From contig NC_003280.10 of assembly GCF_000002985.6 (NCBI RefSeq), positions 12,148,501 through 12,212,500 of the forward strand: a DNA stretch of 64,000 nt, given 5' to 3'. Below are positions 28,620 to 40,784 of the stretch, one piece after another (positions within the stretch are counted from its first letter, which is position 1; each line of letters begins with the position of its first letter). The notes under the pieces are model-generated. The model had not been told where the DNA came from. It saw nothing but the letters and a program-made list of their open reading frames with translations, and did no database searches. Source of the stretch: Caenorhabditis elegans (taxonomy: Eukaryota > Nematoda > Chromadorea > Rhabditida > Rhabditidae). The position numbers were made by a program, and so were the translations under genes.

Positions 28620-31600
28620 TTAGAGCTTCTCCTCGCTGAGCAACGGTAACGATATCCTGATTGGGCTCTGTTTTGACACGAAATCGTTCACATTTATTCC
28701 CAATTTTGCGAAGATTGTCGCGCACTTCTCATAGAGCAAAAGCATGCAGTAGGCGTCCATTGCGGCGTAGCGTAACTGCAAAAATATATTGATAGGGGTT
28801 TTTGGCGGTTTTTTAGGATAATAAATTCTATATTTTAAAGTTTTTCAAAAAAATTTCAAATTTGGAAATTTTAATTTTGGATTTGAATTCACAAAAAAAC
28901 TCGGGCACAAAAAATTTCAAATTTTCAAAAATTTTGGCGCGAAATTTGAATACTGATTTTTAATTTTTTTGGCGGGAAATTCAAAATTTTAAGATAAAAA
29001 AAAATTAAAATTTTTCTAAAAGCTTCGGTGCAAAATTTATTCGCACTTTCGCGAGAATTCCAATATTTAAAAAATTCAAAAATGTTTGTTGAAGTGAAAT
29101 TCATTTTATTTTAATTTTTAAAAAAAATTTTGCGCGAAATTCAAATTTTAAAACATTTTTGGCGCGTAGATCAAAGTTTCAAAAAATTGACGCGAAATTC
29201 AAATTTTTCAAATTTGTGGCGCGAAATTCAAATTCACAAAAAAAATTAGCGCGAAATTCAAATTTCCAAAAAAAATTGGCGCGAAATTTGAATTAAAAAA
29301 TTTTTTTAATTGGCGCAAAATTCAAATTTTAAAAAATTTTTGGCGCATAGATCAGAAAAATTCAAAAAAAAAATTTTTTGTCTCATCTGCAATTTAAAAA
29401 AATTCAAAAATGTTTTTTGAAGAGAAGTTTTTTTTTTAATGATTTCAAAAAAACAATTTTGGCGCGAAATTCAAAGTTTAAAACATTTTTGGCGCGTAGA
29501 TCAAATTCTAAAAACAAAAAATTAGCGAGAAATTCAAATTTTCCAAAAAAAAATTGGCGCGAAATTCGAATTAAAAAAAAAATTTTAAAACATTTTTGGC
29601 GCGTAGATCAAATTCTAAAAAAGTGGCGAGAATTTAAAAAGTTCAAAAAAAATTTTGTCTCTCATTAAGCACCTGCAAGCATCTAAGAGGTCTTCTATCC
29701 CAAACAGAGCATTGTTCTGTCTTATCCAACGGTCTTCCAAGCAATTTCTCGCAAATGAACGATAATCCTTTATTCAGGAATTGCTGTTTCACAGATTCCT
29801 CTTTTTTGACAACAATTCCTGATCCTCCACCATCTCCTTCATCCATCGATTCATTCGTATCAATTGTCTCATTTGCCTGTTCCTCTACACTACTATTCGC
29901 AGCCGATGACGTCTCGTTATCAGTGAGATGTGGAAGCCATTCTTTTCGAAAATCATCACAATTCTCCAATTTTCCAATTTCATCCATTAAATCCATTATC
30001 AATTTCCCGACACAAACTACATTATTCGGTCTGTAAAGTGCCACACAATTACGGAAAGCGGCACGAAGTTGATGAAGATCCTCGCCGAATTGGAAGCCGA
30101 TTTTCACGATTTCAGGCGTCTCGAAAAGATATGAAAGTACGTGATGATAGCTTTGAGGAGATATTTGATACGATTCTAGATCAATGATATAAATACAATC
30201 ATGAAGTGACATTTGGAGGATTGTGGCTTTGCTCGGTGAAACGTAGGCACTCCATTCGGCGTCAACGCCTACGTAGATCTTTTCCTCGCGGGATACCTGA
30301 ACGAAAATTGGGATTGTTTTTTAAAATAAAATTGGGTCATTTTTTCTAAAGAAAAATTTTCGGTTATTTATTTGAACATTTTTTTAGAAAGGTTTTTTTT
30401 GTATTTTTCGAAAATTTATACTTTTTTTTTCTGAGAATATCATGTATTTTTTCGGAATTTTTTCATTTTTCTTAATATTTTAGTACTTTTTGAAGAAAAA
30501 AATTCGCAAATTTTTTTGGTATTTTTTCGGAAATCCTTAGTATTTTTCTGGCTATTTTTCGAAAAAAAAAGTCGGATAATTTTTTGCATTTTTTCGGAAT
30601 TTTTTTTTGCATTTTTTTTGTAATTTTTTTTTTCGATTTTTGTGGGTTTTCATCAAAATCGGAAATTTGCTATATTTTTTCGGATAAATTTGGATTTTTC
30701 GGAAAACTTTTGTATTTTTTCTGGAATCAAAATGCTAGAAAAATACAAAAAAATTCCGATTTTTTTTTGTATTTTTCGTCAAAAAAAATTCGGAAATTTT
30801 TTGTATCTTTCTGACATTTTTTTTGTATTTTTTTTTCTGAAATTCAGTTATTTTTCTTTTTATTTTGGATAGTTTGCGGAAAATATCTTTTTGGATCCGA
30901 TTTTCAACTTTTTTCAAAGAAAATTGACATTTTTCGGCAATTTTTTTACTTACAAAAATGAAACCCTTTATTTCGGAAAAAACAAATTAAAAAAATATTG
31001 TTTTCCAATTTCACTATACGGAAATTGAATTTTTTCCGTTTGCGCCAAATTTTCAAATAAAAATTTATTTAAAAATTCTTTAAAAAATATTTTTTGAAGC
31101 TTTTTTTCCAGACAATGTAAATTTTCCGGATTTTTCCTTTTTTTTCTTAAAATAAATATTCAATTTTAACATTCTTAGAGGTATTACCTTATACTCTAAC
31201 AACATTTGTAAATCTCGTATCTCTTTCTCATTGGTAACCATTTGAATGTGTCGTACTGTCGGCGGGAAATTCAAAAATTCATCAGTTGGCTGGAGGGGGT
31301 CCACGATGATCACATTTTGATTAAAGATTACTGTCGGATTCATTTGATACGGTTGCATTCGGCGCCAGAATCGAGCTGCGTCCAAATCTGAAACAAAATT
31401 TCTATTTTTTTTAAATTTAATTTAAATATAGTTCGAATTAAAATTTTCATTTAATATACATATAATATAACATTTTCTCAAATATTGAATTTTTGTGTAA
31501 TTAAAACGTTAAAATTAATTTAAATTTGTATAAAACACATTTTTCAAAAAATTTCAATTTTTGCCGTTTTTTAGGAAAAAAAATTTCTCACCCAAATTTT

Positions 31601-33383
31601 GATTTAAATTTTTTTTTCAATTTTTTAAAGCACTTTTTGCATTGAAAAATAAATTATTTTCTCAGATTTTGCACTTTAATTTTTTCTCTAAAATTTTATA
31701 GAAAAAAACTCGATTTCTTCTTTTATTCCATTTTTTGTGAAAAGGATAACTTTTTCAGTTGAAAACGACTTTTTTAATAGCACTTTTCCGCGTAAAATTC
31801 CATTTTTTACCCTTAAAATTCTTCTCCAACACGTCGACAACGAATTTCTTGAGATGTGGCCTCTGGGCGAGTACTGTCCAAATTAAATCATAATAATTCT
31901 CGTCTTTCCACGTTTTGTCCACATATCGTTTTTGTCCGAATTTCTGCAAAAAAAACTTTTTTTTTGGAGAAAACACTTGTTTTTAAAAAAAAGCAAATTT
32001 TGATTGAAATGCAAAGAAAAAAAAATTAAATTAAAAAAATATATAATTTCTCACCCCTGATTTTAAGAAAAGTTCGAAAAATATGTTTAAAAGTTCAAAA
32101 AAGATGTTAAAAAATTTCAAAATTTTTAATGATTTTTTTAAAAAATTTTTCCAAAAACTTTCAATGATTTTTTTTTGAGTTTTTTCCTAATTTTTAAACA
32201 ATTTTTTGTTGAATTTATTTATTTTTTTCCGAAACTTCTAATGATTTTTTTTTGAGTTTTACCAAAATTTATGAATTAATTTTTTAATGTTTCCAAAATT
32301 TTCAATTTTTCCCAAAAATATTAATAATTAATTTTTACATTTGTTCCAAAATTTTTAATCATTTTTCAAACGTTTTAGTGATTTTTATTTATTTTTTTTT
32401 TGAATTTATTTCGAAAATTTTTAATCATTTTTTTTGAACTTTTTTCCAAAATTTGTAGTGATTTTTTTTAATATTTTAAAAACTGTTAAATTTTTTTTTC
32501 AAAAATTTGAATGATTTTTTTAAAAATTTTCCAAAATTTTAATCATTAAAAAATTGAAATAAAACTTTTTTGAATTTTCCATAATTTTTGAATTGTTAAA
32601 AAAAAGTTCTAATCACTTTTTCTTCCAAAAAATGTGTATTTTTCAATTTTTCTTAAAATTCTTTTTTTTTGCTCCAAAATCCCGTAAGCACCTTAATAGC
32701 GGCACAAGCCCATCCAGTATGAATAGCCGTAGATCCCTGATGTTCTCCATTCAAATCCCGAATCAACTGCGTTACAGTCTCGACAAAATCCCGATAACTG
32801 CATCGATCCGGATGATTTTTATCGATAAATTCAGGTACACTATACGTAAATGTCATTGGATCCTTTGAGGCGTGCAACGCGATCCGCAACACTTCACGGC
32901 AACGCTGACGGAACACGTCTGTTCGATTTGTGGCGAAAAGCTCGACAGTCGGAGCTTGTAGGGGTCCAATGTACAGTGCGTGGAGAATTGTGATCGGATC
33001 GTCGAGATATCGATTTAGAATCGGATCATGCATGAAATAGTTGAGTGCGTTGAAACTGAAATATTAAATGTTTCTAGTGTTATATTACTCGAAAGTTAGA
33101 GACTTTAGGGAACGGTTTTTCGATTGTTTTTTCTAAATTCGAAAAACGTAGATTTTTCGATTCTCCCTGAAAACCATACACGAATGTGAAAAATGTACGC
33201 TTTTGAAGAGTAGTGTAATTTAAATTTTAGGGATTTTCATCGATTGAGCATAATTCTTCCAAGAGTGACATTTTTCAATGTTTTCAGGGAAATTCGAAAA
33301 TACATGTATATTCATATATTCATTTATATATATATACCGTATTTCCTCTATTAGTAAGGAAATACATCACATTCTTATAAATG

Positions 33384-33428
<45 letters not shown>

Positions 33429-33683
33429 TATATAGGTACCAGCCGTGGACCGCACCTTCGGCGCGGCCCCCGACTTCTGGGGCGGAAAATTAATTTTTTA
33501 TGAAACTACAGTAACCCTACAGTATTCCTACCGTACCACTATTGTACCACTACAGTACCCCGACTATATCCCTACACTAGCCCTAACTCACAATCCCTCC
33601 AGAAGCCAAAACTTCACAGACTACAAAGACTACATAGACTACAAACTATGGACACACAGAATAAGCGCTTTATATATAGTAAA

Positions 33684-33719
<36 letters not shown>

Positions 33720-36347
33720 CATGTATACATGTATATATATATATGCTTTTTCCAATTTTCCCTGAAAAATATCGAAAAATGGGGCTCTTGGTCTCGACAC
33801 GATTTGCGTTATTCAAGTTTTTAATTATTAATAAATTTTTATAGAAGAATTACGAACAGTACAGAAATCCATAGAGTTCAAATTACAGTAACAAAACGTT
33901 GTCGCGTCGAGACCCTAGGTACCGTAGTAAAGAGTAGTTTTTTTCGAAATCCATACCTAATCAAACCGCTTTTTGTGTTCTTTGCGATAATCTCTCCGAA
34001 TACTTCCATTTGCTGAGGGCAACTCGACGGGCACAGCACGTATTTCGCCGTTTTCCACTGTTTTGACTGAAAGTTGAAAATTCGAATATAAGCTGTAGAA
34101 AAATTATATAATCTTCTTTTACAGTATATTTAGGGTTTAACCTTAAAAATTAGGAAAAATTATTTTAAAAACTGAAAAAAAAACCGTTTTAAAGTTGTTA
34201 AATAAAGCTTTTGCAGATGAAATTTCGAAAAATTGCCGAAAATGAGCATTTCCGGTAAATCGGTAAATTGCCGGAATTGAAAATTTCCGGCAAATTGCCG
34301 GAATTGTAATTTTCCGGCAAATCGGCAGACCGGCAAATTGCCGGAATTGAAAATTTCAGGCAAATTTCCGGAATTGGAAAATTTTCGGCAAATCGGCAGA
34401 CCGGCAAATTGCCGGAATTGGAAAATTTTCGGCAAATCGACAGACCGACATTTTGCCAGAACTGAAAACTTCCGGCAAATCGACAGACCGGCAAATTGGC
34501 AGAATTGAAAAATTTCCGGCAAATCGGTAAATTGCCGGAATTGAAAATTTCCGGCAAATCGGGATATTGCCGGAATTGAAAATTTCCGGCAAACTGCCAG
34601 AATTGAAAATTTTCGGCAAATCGGCAGACCGGCTAATTGCCGGAATTGAAAATTTCCGGCAAATCGACAGACCGGCAAATTACCAGAATTGAAAATTTTC
34701 GGCAAATCGGCAGACCGGCTAATTGCCGGAATTGAAAATTTTCGGCAAATCGACAGACCGGCAAATTACCAAAATTGAAAATTTCAGGCAAATCGGCAAT
34801 TTTTTGTACAAAAAATTGCAATTTTCATATTTCTCGACGGGAAATTTCCAGTTTTTGAAGCACATACTTCCGGCGCAAGCGGAATTTTGAGCATTTCCTC
34901 GAGCAACTTGGCGGCCAGCTCATTTCCCAGCACCACTCTCGGATTGATTGTCACATTTTTTCCCTTTCTCGCCGCACTATTTCGTCGCTTTTTCCTTGAT
35001 CCTCCAGCTCCACCAGCTCCCCCATCTTCCTCAACTTTTCCGCCGTCTTCTTCCATCTTTTCAGCCGGTACAAATCTCTGCTGTGGTAGCTGATAGGCCA
35101 AAATCATATTCAATAATAATTCAGGTACTGAGACAAATGAATGTGGATATCCGTTGGCTCCAACTCGACTTTTTTGATGAGAATGCATATAAATATGACT
35201 TTCTTCGAGCATTTCTATGTACAACTGTCCGAGTTGTGCAGTTGGTATTGGATCGAACATTTTCTTGGCAAATTGACGAAAATCGAAGCGGCCAGTGTAT
35301 TTTGATGTGGCTTTCTCGTTTGCAGCGAAGAAATTCGCTACTTCTCGCTGAAAAATTGAAAAAATTTTGGATTTTTTTTCGGCAATTTTTCGGGAAATTA
35401 TGGTTTTTTTTTGTAATTTTTTGGCAAATTTTGGGTATTTTTCGTCAAATTTTCGGGAAATTATGGCATTTTTTCATACCAAATTTTGGTTTTTTTTTGA
35501 CAGTTTTGGCACATTTTTTGCCAATTTTTAGCAATTTTTGGGAAGATTTTAAGAAATTTGTGCAATCTCTTTCTCGTTTGCAATGAAGAAATTCGCTACT
35601 TCTCGCTGAAAAATTGGGAAAATTGGCAAATTTTTGGTTTTTTTGACAACTTTTGGGCATTTTTCGCCAATTTTTGGGAAATTATGAAATTTTTTTAAGC
35701 AAATTTTGGTGAATTTTGGATATTTTGGCACATTTTTCGCCAATTTTTTGGCACATATTTAGCAATTTTTTTGGAAATTTTAGGCAATTTTTTGGAAAAT
35801 TTTAGGCAATTTTTTGGAAAGTTTTAGGCAATTTTTTGGCAAATTTAGGGGATTATGGCAAGATTTTTGGCAATTTTTTGGCAACATGGAAATTTTTCCG
35901 GAAATTAGGGAAAATTCGCTGAATTTGCGTTTAAAGCCGCATTTTTACAGCTTTTTCTAGTGAAAAATACTGAAAAACGCGAAATTCGCATTTTTCAGCA
36001 AATTTGCATTTAAAAAATCGCATTTTGAAGGATTTTGAGCGAAAAAGTGGTTTTAATGGATTTTTTTCTGAAAAATTCGATTTTCCCGAGTTTTCAATGC
36101 GAAACTGTAAAATTTTTCATGAAAACTTGTGCAAATTTTCGATTTATCTGTCATTTTTTCGAGAATTATAGGAAAATTGCCACGATTTTTGTTATTTTCC
36201 GCTTTAATTGACCTTTCAGGCCATTTTCATCAAATTTTGCGATTTTTCTTCAATTTTTCTGCGATTTTCCGTCATTTCTACCTCATAACTCTTGACGGCA
36301 TTGTGTAGAAGCTGAAGTGCGGCCGTATTGCTCATAAAATCGCTCAT
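28620..36347 (-). CDS. MUT-7/EXD3-like 3'-5' exonuclease-domain protein
   Basis: Minus-strand exons 36282-36347 (ATG), 34868-35347, 33957-34066, 32692-33055, 31811-31943, 31188-31387, 29673-30296 and 28620-28775 join in phase to about 710 residues. The C-terminal third is a DEDDy 3'-5' exonuclease: motif I VGVDAEW (D463, E465), motif II FGEDLHQ (D524) and motif III YAAMDAY (Y662, D666), with KGLSFICEKLLGRPLDKTEQ before motif III as in the WRN/MUT-7 group. An acidic Ser/Glu insert of about 45 residues lies between motifs II and III. The N-terminal two thirds are helical, with a Lys/Arg-rich loop (SRKKRRNSAARKGK). By family it should trim RNA or DNA 3' ends; MUT-7 acts in small-RNA silencing, but a silencing role here is inference. 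The first exon follows TTTCAG at 36382 and may be trans-spliced; a further upstream exon is possible (36876-36930). Confidence 0.85.
28880..29640. repeat. GGCGCGAAATTCAAA low-complexity repeat in exonuclease intron 7
   Basis: Loose tandem repeats of TTGGCGCGAAATTCAAATTT with A/T runs between, plus TTGGCGCGTAGATCAAA variants. It fills most of the intron between 28775 and 29673. Confidence 0.8.
30297..31187. other. Exonuclease intron 6, homopolymer-rich
   Basis: Runs of T and A with TTTTTCGGAAATTTTTTGTA-like phrases. Open frames here are translated low complexity (Phe/Lys/Ile only). No feature beyond the splice sites. Confidence 0.6.
31388..32691. other. Exonuclease introns 4 and 5, homopolymer-rich
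   Basis: AT-rich intron sequence on either side of the small exon 31811-31943. The 31944-32691 intron is a loose TTTTTTCCAAAATTTTTAAT repeat. I see no gene or palindrome in it. Confidence 0.55.
33300..33914. repeat. TA microsatellites and a foldback in exonuclease intron 3
   Basis: Two (TA)n tracts at about 33388-33431 and 33687-33745 flank a sequence with CTACAGTA-type repeats and a GACTACA run. A GTCTCGACACG-type foldback follows at 33790-33914. Slippage-prone and probably polymorphic. Confidence 0.85.
34240..34800. repeat. TTTGCCGA-type repeat in exonuclease intron 2
   Basis: About 560 bp of GGCAAATCGGCAGACCGGCA and AATTGCCGGAATTGAAAATT units. In reverse frames it is open for up to 181 codons of repetitive FRQFAGLPICRKFS-like peptide; I treat those as non-coding. 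Confidence 0.9.
35348..36281. other. Exonuclease intron 1
   Basis: Low complexity: TTTTTGGCAATTTTTGGGAA units to about 35880, with a duplicated copy of the exon edge near 35560-35610 (TTTCTCGTTTGCAATGAAGA, AATTCGCTACTTCTCGCTG) that mimics exon 2 and its acceptor. Then CGCATTTTTCAGC-like sequence. No independent gene. Confidence 0.6.
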
Positions 36348-36399
36348 TTCTCTCTTATTGCATTCCCGAGCGGCCGATTGTCTGAAATTTATTGATTTT

Positions 36400-38546
36400 A
36401 GGTGATTTTTTAATCAGAAAATCAAATTTTAAGCTATTTTTATTGATTTTTGGCGAAAAAAGTTGAAAAAACCACGAAAAATGAGTAAAAAATGAGGAAA
36501 TTCCCAGAGAAAAGGGGCGGAGTCTGGCGGAGTGTCGTACTGCGTGTTGTTTATCGAAATAAAGAATTTCAGCGGGAAAAATTAATTTCTGAAATTAAAA
36601 ACTCGAAAATAAGTAAAAATAGCGATTTCTTGTGAAAAAGCACACGAAAAAATCGATTTTGTCGTAAAAACAAAAAAAAATAAGGCGAGAACCTCAATAA
36701 ACGCTACTTTTTATGATTTTTTTAAGATTTCAGCTAATTTTCTAGAGATTTTTCAGGGAAAAATTGCGAATTTCGATTTAAAACATGATGCAAAACATCA
36801 AAATCTCTCAAAATAGTACTTTCAAGGGATGTGGAGTTCCGGGGATGGGTCTCGCCGAGCTGGAAAACTGGTTACTGTACTTGCAATGGGTTTTCGCAGA
36901 TTTTAAGTTCAATCGCGATGAGAAAAAATTCTTTAAAAGGTTTAAAGTGATTTTCGAATGAAAAAATCGAAAAAAAAATCAAAAACCCCGAATTATCACT
37001 TGGAAATGCGAAAATTTTGCGCGTCAAATGTGGTGTATTGTTTTTTTTTCGCCGAAAAACTCCAATATGTGGTACAATTGGAATTATTTTGAATTGTTAA
37101 AAATAATAATTCTAAATTCTAAACATTGATTGATCAAACAATTTCAAAATCAACCAAAAAACGACTCGTTTTTCGATAATTTTGAAAACTTGCGCGTCAA
37201 ATGTGGTGTATTGATCTTTTTCGCCGAAAAACGGCAAAAATCGATAAAAATCAATATAGCTAACGTGAAATTTAGACTTTTAGAACTGCTCAAACAACTG
37301 TTCCTGCTCCCTCGTTCTTTTTAATTTTCAGGTGATGACAAAAGACAAAGGGAGCTGCCAATCATTATTAACTTCCTTATCTTATCAGTGAAAATGTACC
37401 AATACACACATATATACATAATAAAATAATAGGGTCTTCTCTTACTGTCTTATCACCTCCGCCCACGTCACTCACCCATTGATTTTCAGAATTTCCCTGT
37501 GTGATTATTACGATTTTCAGTCAGAAAATTGAACTATGCTCGTTCATCAAGGGTTTGTGTTAGTTTTTATTTATGAAATACTGAGAAAAATCGGAAAAAA
37601 TTCAGTTAAAATATGATAATCGCCAGTTTTTAACCTAATGCACCATGTGCACCAGATTTGACGCGCAAAATTTTCGAATAACTATACGGTGGATGACTAT
37701 TTTGCCGGGTTTTTTGGGTTTTTTTAATGTATGGAGAGAAAAATTGAGTTTGGATTTTGAGAATAATTTTAAAAAATTAAAATTTCAAAAAAAACAATTT
37801 CAAAAAACCGGACTTCGCAACGGATTTCGGCCAAAAACTCAATGCACTCGATTTTACGCGCAAAGTTTTCGGAGTATTTTTTTTTCGAAATATTAGAATT
37901 TCACGTGGTGTCAGGATGTCTCATTGCGGTTTGATCTACAAAAAATGCGGGAATTTTTTCCCAGTAAAATTGTGGCGTCAGCACGCTCTTAACCATGTGA
38001 ATTCAGTTGAGATTTCTGCGTCTCTTCTCCCGCATTTTTCGAAGATCAAAGCGAAATGGGTCTTTCTGACTCCACGTGGAATTGCCCAATAGTTGAAGTT
38101 GTCTGAAATCAGTTTTTCAAAAAATTTAAAAAAAATCAGGTTCCCGTCTGAAACTGATAAATTTTTGCGACCTTTGGACGTATGTTAAGCGTTCGAAAAT
38201 CGGTTTTTATCAGTGAAAACAAAATATTTTTAAATCTGTTTTTGGTCTTTTAAAATTTAATTTATATCGTGTTTGTAACCTTTAAAAATAAAATAACAAA
38301 GATTTTTAAAATTTTTGAAAAAAAAATTCAAAATTTTTTTTTTGATTTTCTGACCAGCTTGTACTTTTTGTAACAGTACATGACATTTTCAATCACAATT
38401 TTTCCGCTTCCCGTCACATGAACACGTAGTTTGTGCACATCATAATCGTTATCATTATATCGGTTTCCGATTTTTTAGTAAAGTTAGGCATTTTGCTTAA
38501 AATAGAACTTGGTTTGTGCTTTTTTTTGAAAATTTATTTTGAAAAC
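36400..38546. other. Intergenic region between exonuclease and LITAF-like genes
   Basis: It holds a possible extra 5' exon of the exonuclease on - (36876-36930), two direct copies of GCGCGTCAAATGTGGTGTATTG (about 37018 and 37191) each followed by a TTTTTCGCCGAAAAAC block, and a foldback at 37905-38088. Otherwise AT-rich with no supported gene. Confidence 0.55.
37905..38088. repeat. Foldback element with CACGTGG ends
   Basis: Left arm CACGTGGTGTCAGGATGTCT, then GGTTTGATCTAC and ATGCGGGA. Right arm TCCCGCATTTTTCGAAGATC, then CTTTCTGACTCCACGTGG. MITE-like, with diverged arms. Confidence 0.8.
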
Positions 38547-40617
38547 ATGGAACTGGAAGTTATCAGGTATATTTGAAAAATATGTATTCGATTTTATGTA
38601 ATACATACTTATATTTTTTTTACAATTACGGGTACACAATATTCTGAGAATGCGTATTAGGCAACACATTTGACGCGCAAAATATCTTGCAGCGAAAACT
38701 ACAGTAATTTTTTAAATGACTACTGTAGTGTCGATTTACGGGGTCTCGATTTTCGAAACGAATTTCTTTTCTTTCTTTGGATTTTCGATTTTTCAAAATC
38801 ATTTTTGTGTTTTCTTTCAATACTTTATCGATTAAAAATCGAGCCCGTAAATCGACACAAGCACTACAGTAGTCATTTAAGGAATTACTGTAGTTTTCGC
38901 TACGCGATATTTTGCGCGTCAAATATGTTGCTCATTGTCAATACGCATTCTCAGAATTTGATGTTCCCGTGATATTAATGACATTAATAAAATTAAAGTT
39001 TGCCAACTGAGATTTTTTTTTGAAATTTTGAGAAAAAATTTCGGAAAAAAACTTTAGAAATTCTTTTTTGAGATTTTTTTTCAAAATTTACCTATTATAT
39101 AAATTGCAGATTTTTGAATTTTTCTTCTAATAGAAAATCAATATTTTAACGATTTTTAAGAACCTCGGTCCAAAATTCAGCCAAAAAAATTACTGAAACT
39201 AAAAAAAAATTACAATAAATTTAATTTCCAGCACACTGGATTCCAATTCCAGTCGTATTAACATATTCGACGTATTCGACAATTCCCCAACATCATCATC
39301 CCTATCAGATTCTGATCCAAGTTTACTTATTGAAGAAGAAGAACCACCGAATCCAAAAAAGCGAGCAGAATTGTATCAGTGGTTGAATACCTCGTATTAT
39401 GGTAGTATAATACGGAAGGTTAGTGCACAGGTAGGTAATTGTTTTAATTATAGAAAATGTAATATTATATAGGGAACCTAAAATTCTGAGAATGCACAAC
39501 ATATTTGACGCGCAAAATATCTCGTAGCGAAAACTACAGTAATTGTTAAAATTACTACTTGTGTCGATTTACGAGCTCAATTTTCGAAATGAATTTATTT
39601 TCGAATAGTGACAGCGATATTCTAATTTCCTTCGCCAAATTCAAAAATCCTATTGAAAAATAAAAAATCGAGCCCGTAAATCGACCCAAGCGCTACAGTA
39701 GTCATTTGAAGAATTACTGTAGTTTTCGCTACGAGCTATTTTGCGCGTCAATCATGTTGTGCAATACGCGTTCTCAGAGTTTTGTGTTCCTGTAATATAA
39801 TATGTTCGAAAAATTACAATTCAATTTTTTTTCAACATTTCTGAAAAATTCGAATTTCATGCAGAAATTAGACAAGAAAATCACAAAAAAACTGTTTAAA
39901 ATTTTTGTTTTTAATTTTTAAAAATTTTCAGGTACCCTACCAGCCGGACTATGTACGAATTGAAGATAACTCGACGATTCCAATTTTTGATAGTAAGAGT
40001 TTTTAAAAAATCTATTTAATGTTTTTTCATACATTTTTCAAATTCCGTATATTCAGACGAAGAAGATTATAACGAAATCGTTGGCGGCGCCGAAGGAAAC
40101 TCGTTGCTCAATGAGCACAAAATTCAGATTGATCTACAGCCGAGTAGTACTGGAAGCAGGAGGAGTACGGAGAGTTACGAGCTTTGTAAAAGTTGCGTAA
40201 GTTGTTTTTTTTTGTTAAATTTTGAGCTAAATTTTTTTTAACACAAAAATTGAATTTTGAGCAAAAAAGTGAATTTAAATCCCAAAAATTAGGTTAAAAT
40301 ACGGTCCAAAATTTTTAAAAAAAAGTTTTTTTTTCGTTTTAAATTTTATTTTTTGAACATTTTTCATTTCACCACTATATTCGACTGTAACTGTGATTTT
40401 TTTTTCCAATTTTTCCAATTTCCAGACATCCCGCTACACCCGCCATCGTACTACCTATCACGCCCGAATAATTTGGCTTATTTTGACTACCGTAGCCCTT
40501 TCCTCATCATTTTTCCCATATGGTCTATTTTCGGTTGTACTTCTCCTATTTATTCCTCCTCAAATACGAAGACCTATTTGTAAAAAGTGTAGAACCTCTT
40601 CGTTTTGGGGATTTTGA
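38547..40617 (+). CDS. Small membrane-associated protein with LITAF-like C-terminus
   Basis: Exons 38547-38566, 39232-39418 (or 39430), 39932-39992, 40057-40196 and 40426-40617 (TGA) give about 199 residues (203 with the longer second exon). The N-terminal half is acidic and polar (LIEEEEPPNPKKRAELYQW). The C-terminus has a CKSC pair, about 46 residues containing a hydrophobic stretch (IIWLILTTVALSS and FSVVLLLFIPP), then CKKC. That CxxC-hydrophobic-CxxC pattern is the layout of the LITAF/SIMPLE zinc-binding domain, which anchors to the cytosolic face of late endosomal or lysosomal membranes. The match is to layout only; the usual His before the second pair is not evident. Two donors 12 bases apart (AAG-GTTAGT and CAG-GTAGGT) both keep phase, so two isoforms are likely. 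AATAAA lies at 40747. Confidence 0.65.
38633..38969. repeat. Palindromic element, GACGCGCAAAATATCTCG family, copy 4
   Basis: TTCTGAGAATGCGTATTAGG to the inverted ATACGCATTCTCAGAATTTG, inside intron 1 of the LITAF-like gene. Confidence 0.9.
39481..39790. repeat. Palindromic element, GACGCGCAAAATATCTCG family, copy 5
   Basis: AATTCTGAGAATGCACAACA to the inverted ATACGCGTTCTCAGAGTTTT, in intron 2 of the LITAF-like gene. The left arm has lost the GTATTG segment that the right arm keeps. Confidence 0.9.
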
Positions 40618-40784
40618 TTTTATATAATAGTTTAAATCAGTTTGATAATTAGATAACTATGTATTTCGGAAAAAAATATATGATCTCATTGATTTTTTTG
40701 TACACTTTCGATTTTTTTTGTATTTAGAATATTTATATGATTTTTTAATAAATAAAAATTTTTGGAAAAAAATTTATTTACGAA

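Noticed and set aside
34160..34821. Open frames up to 181 codons on - in exonuclease intron 2
   Set aside because: Same repeat-derived peptide; it falls between two well-supported exons of the exonuclease gene.
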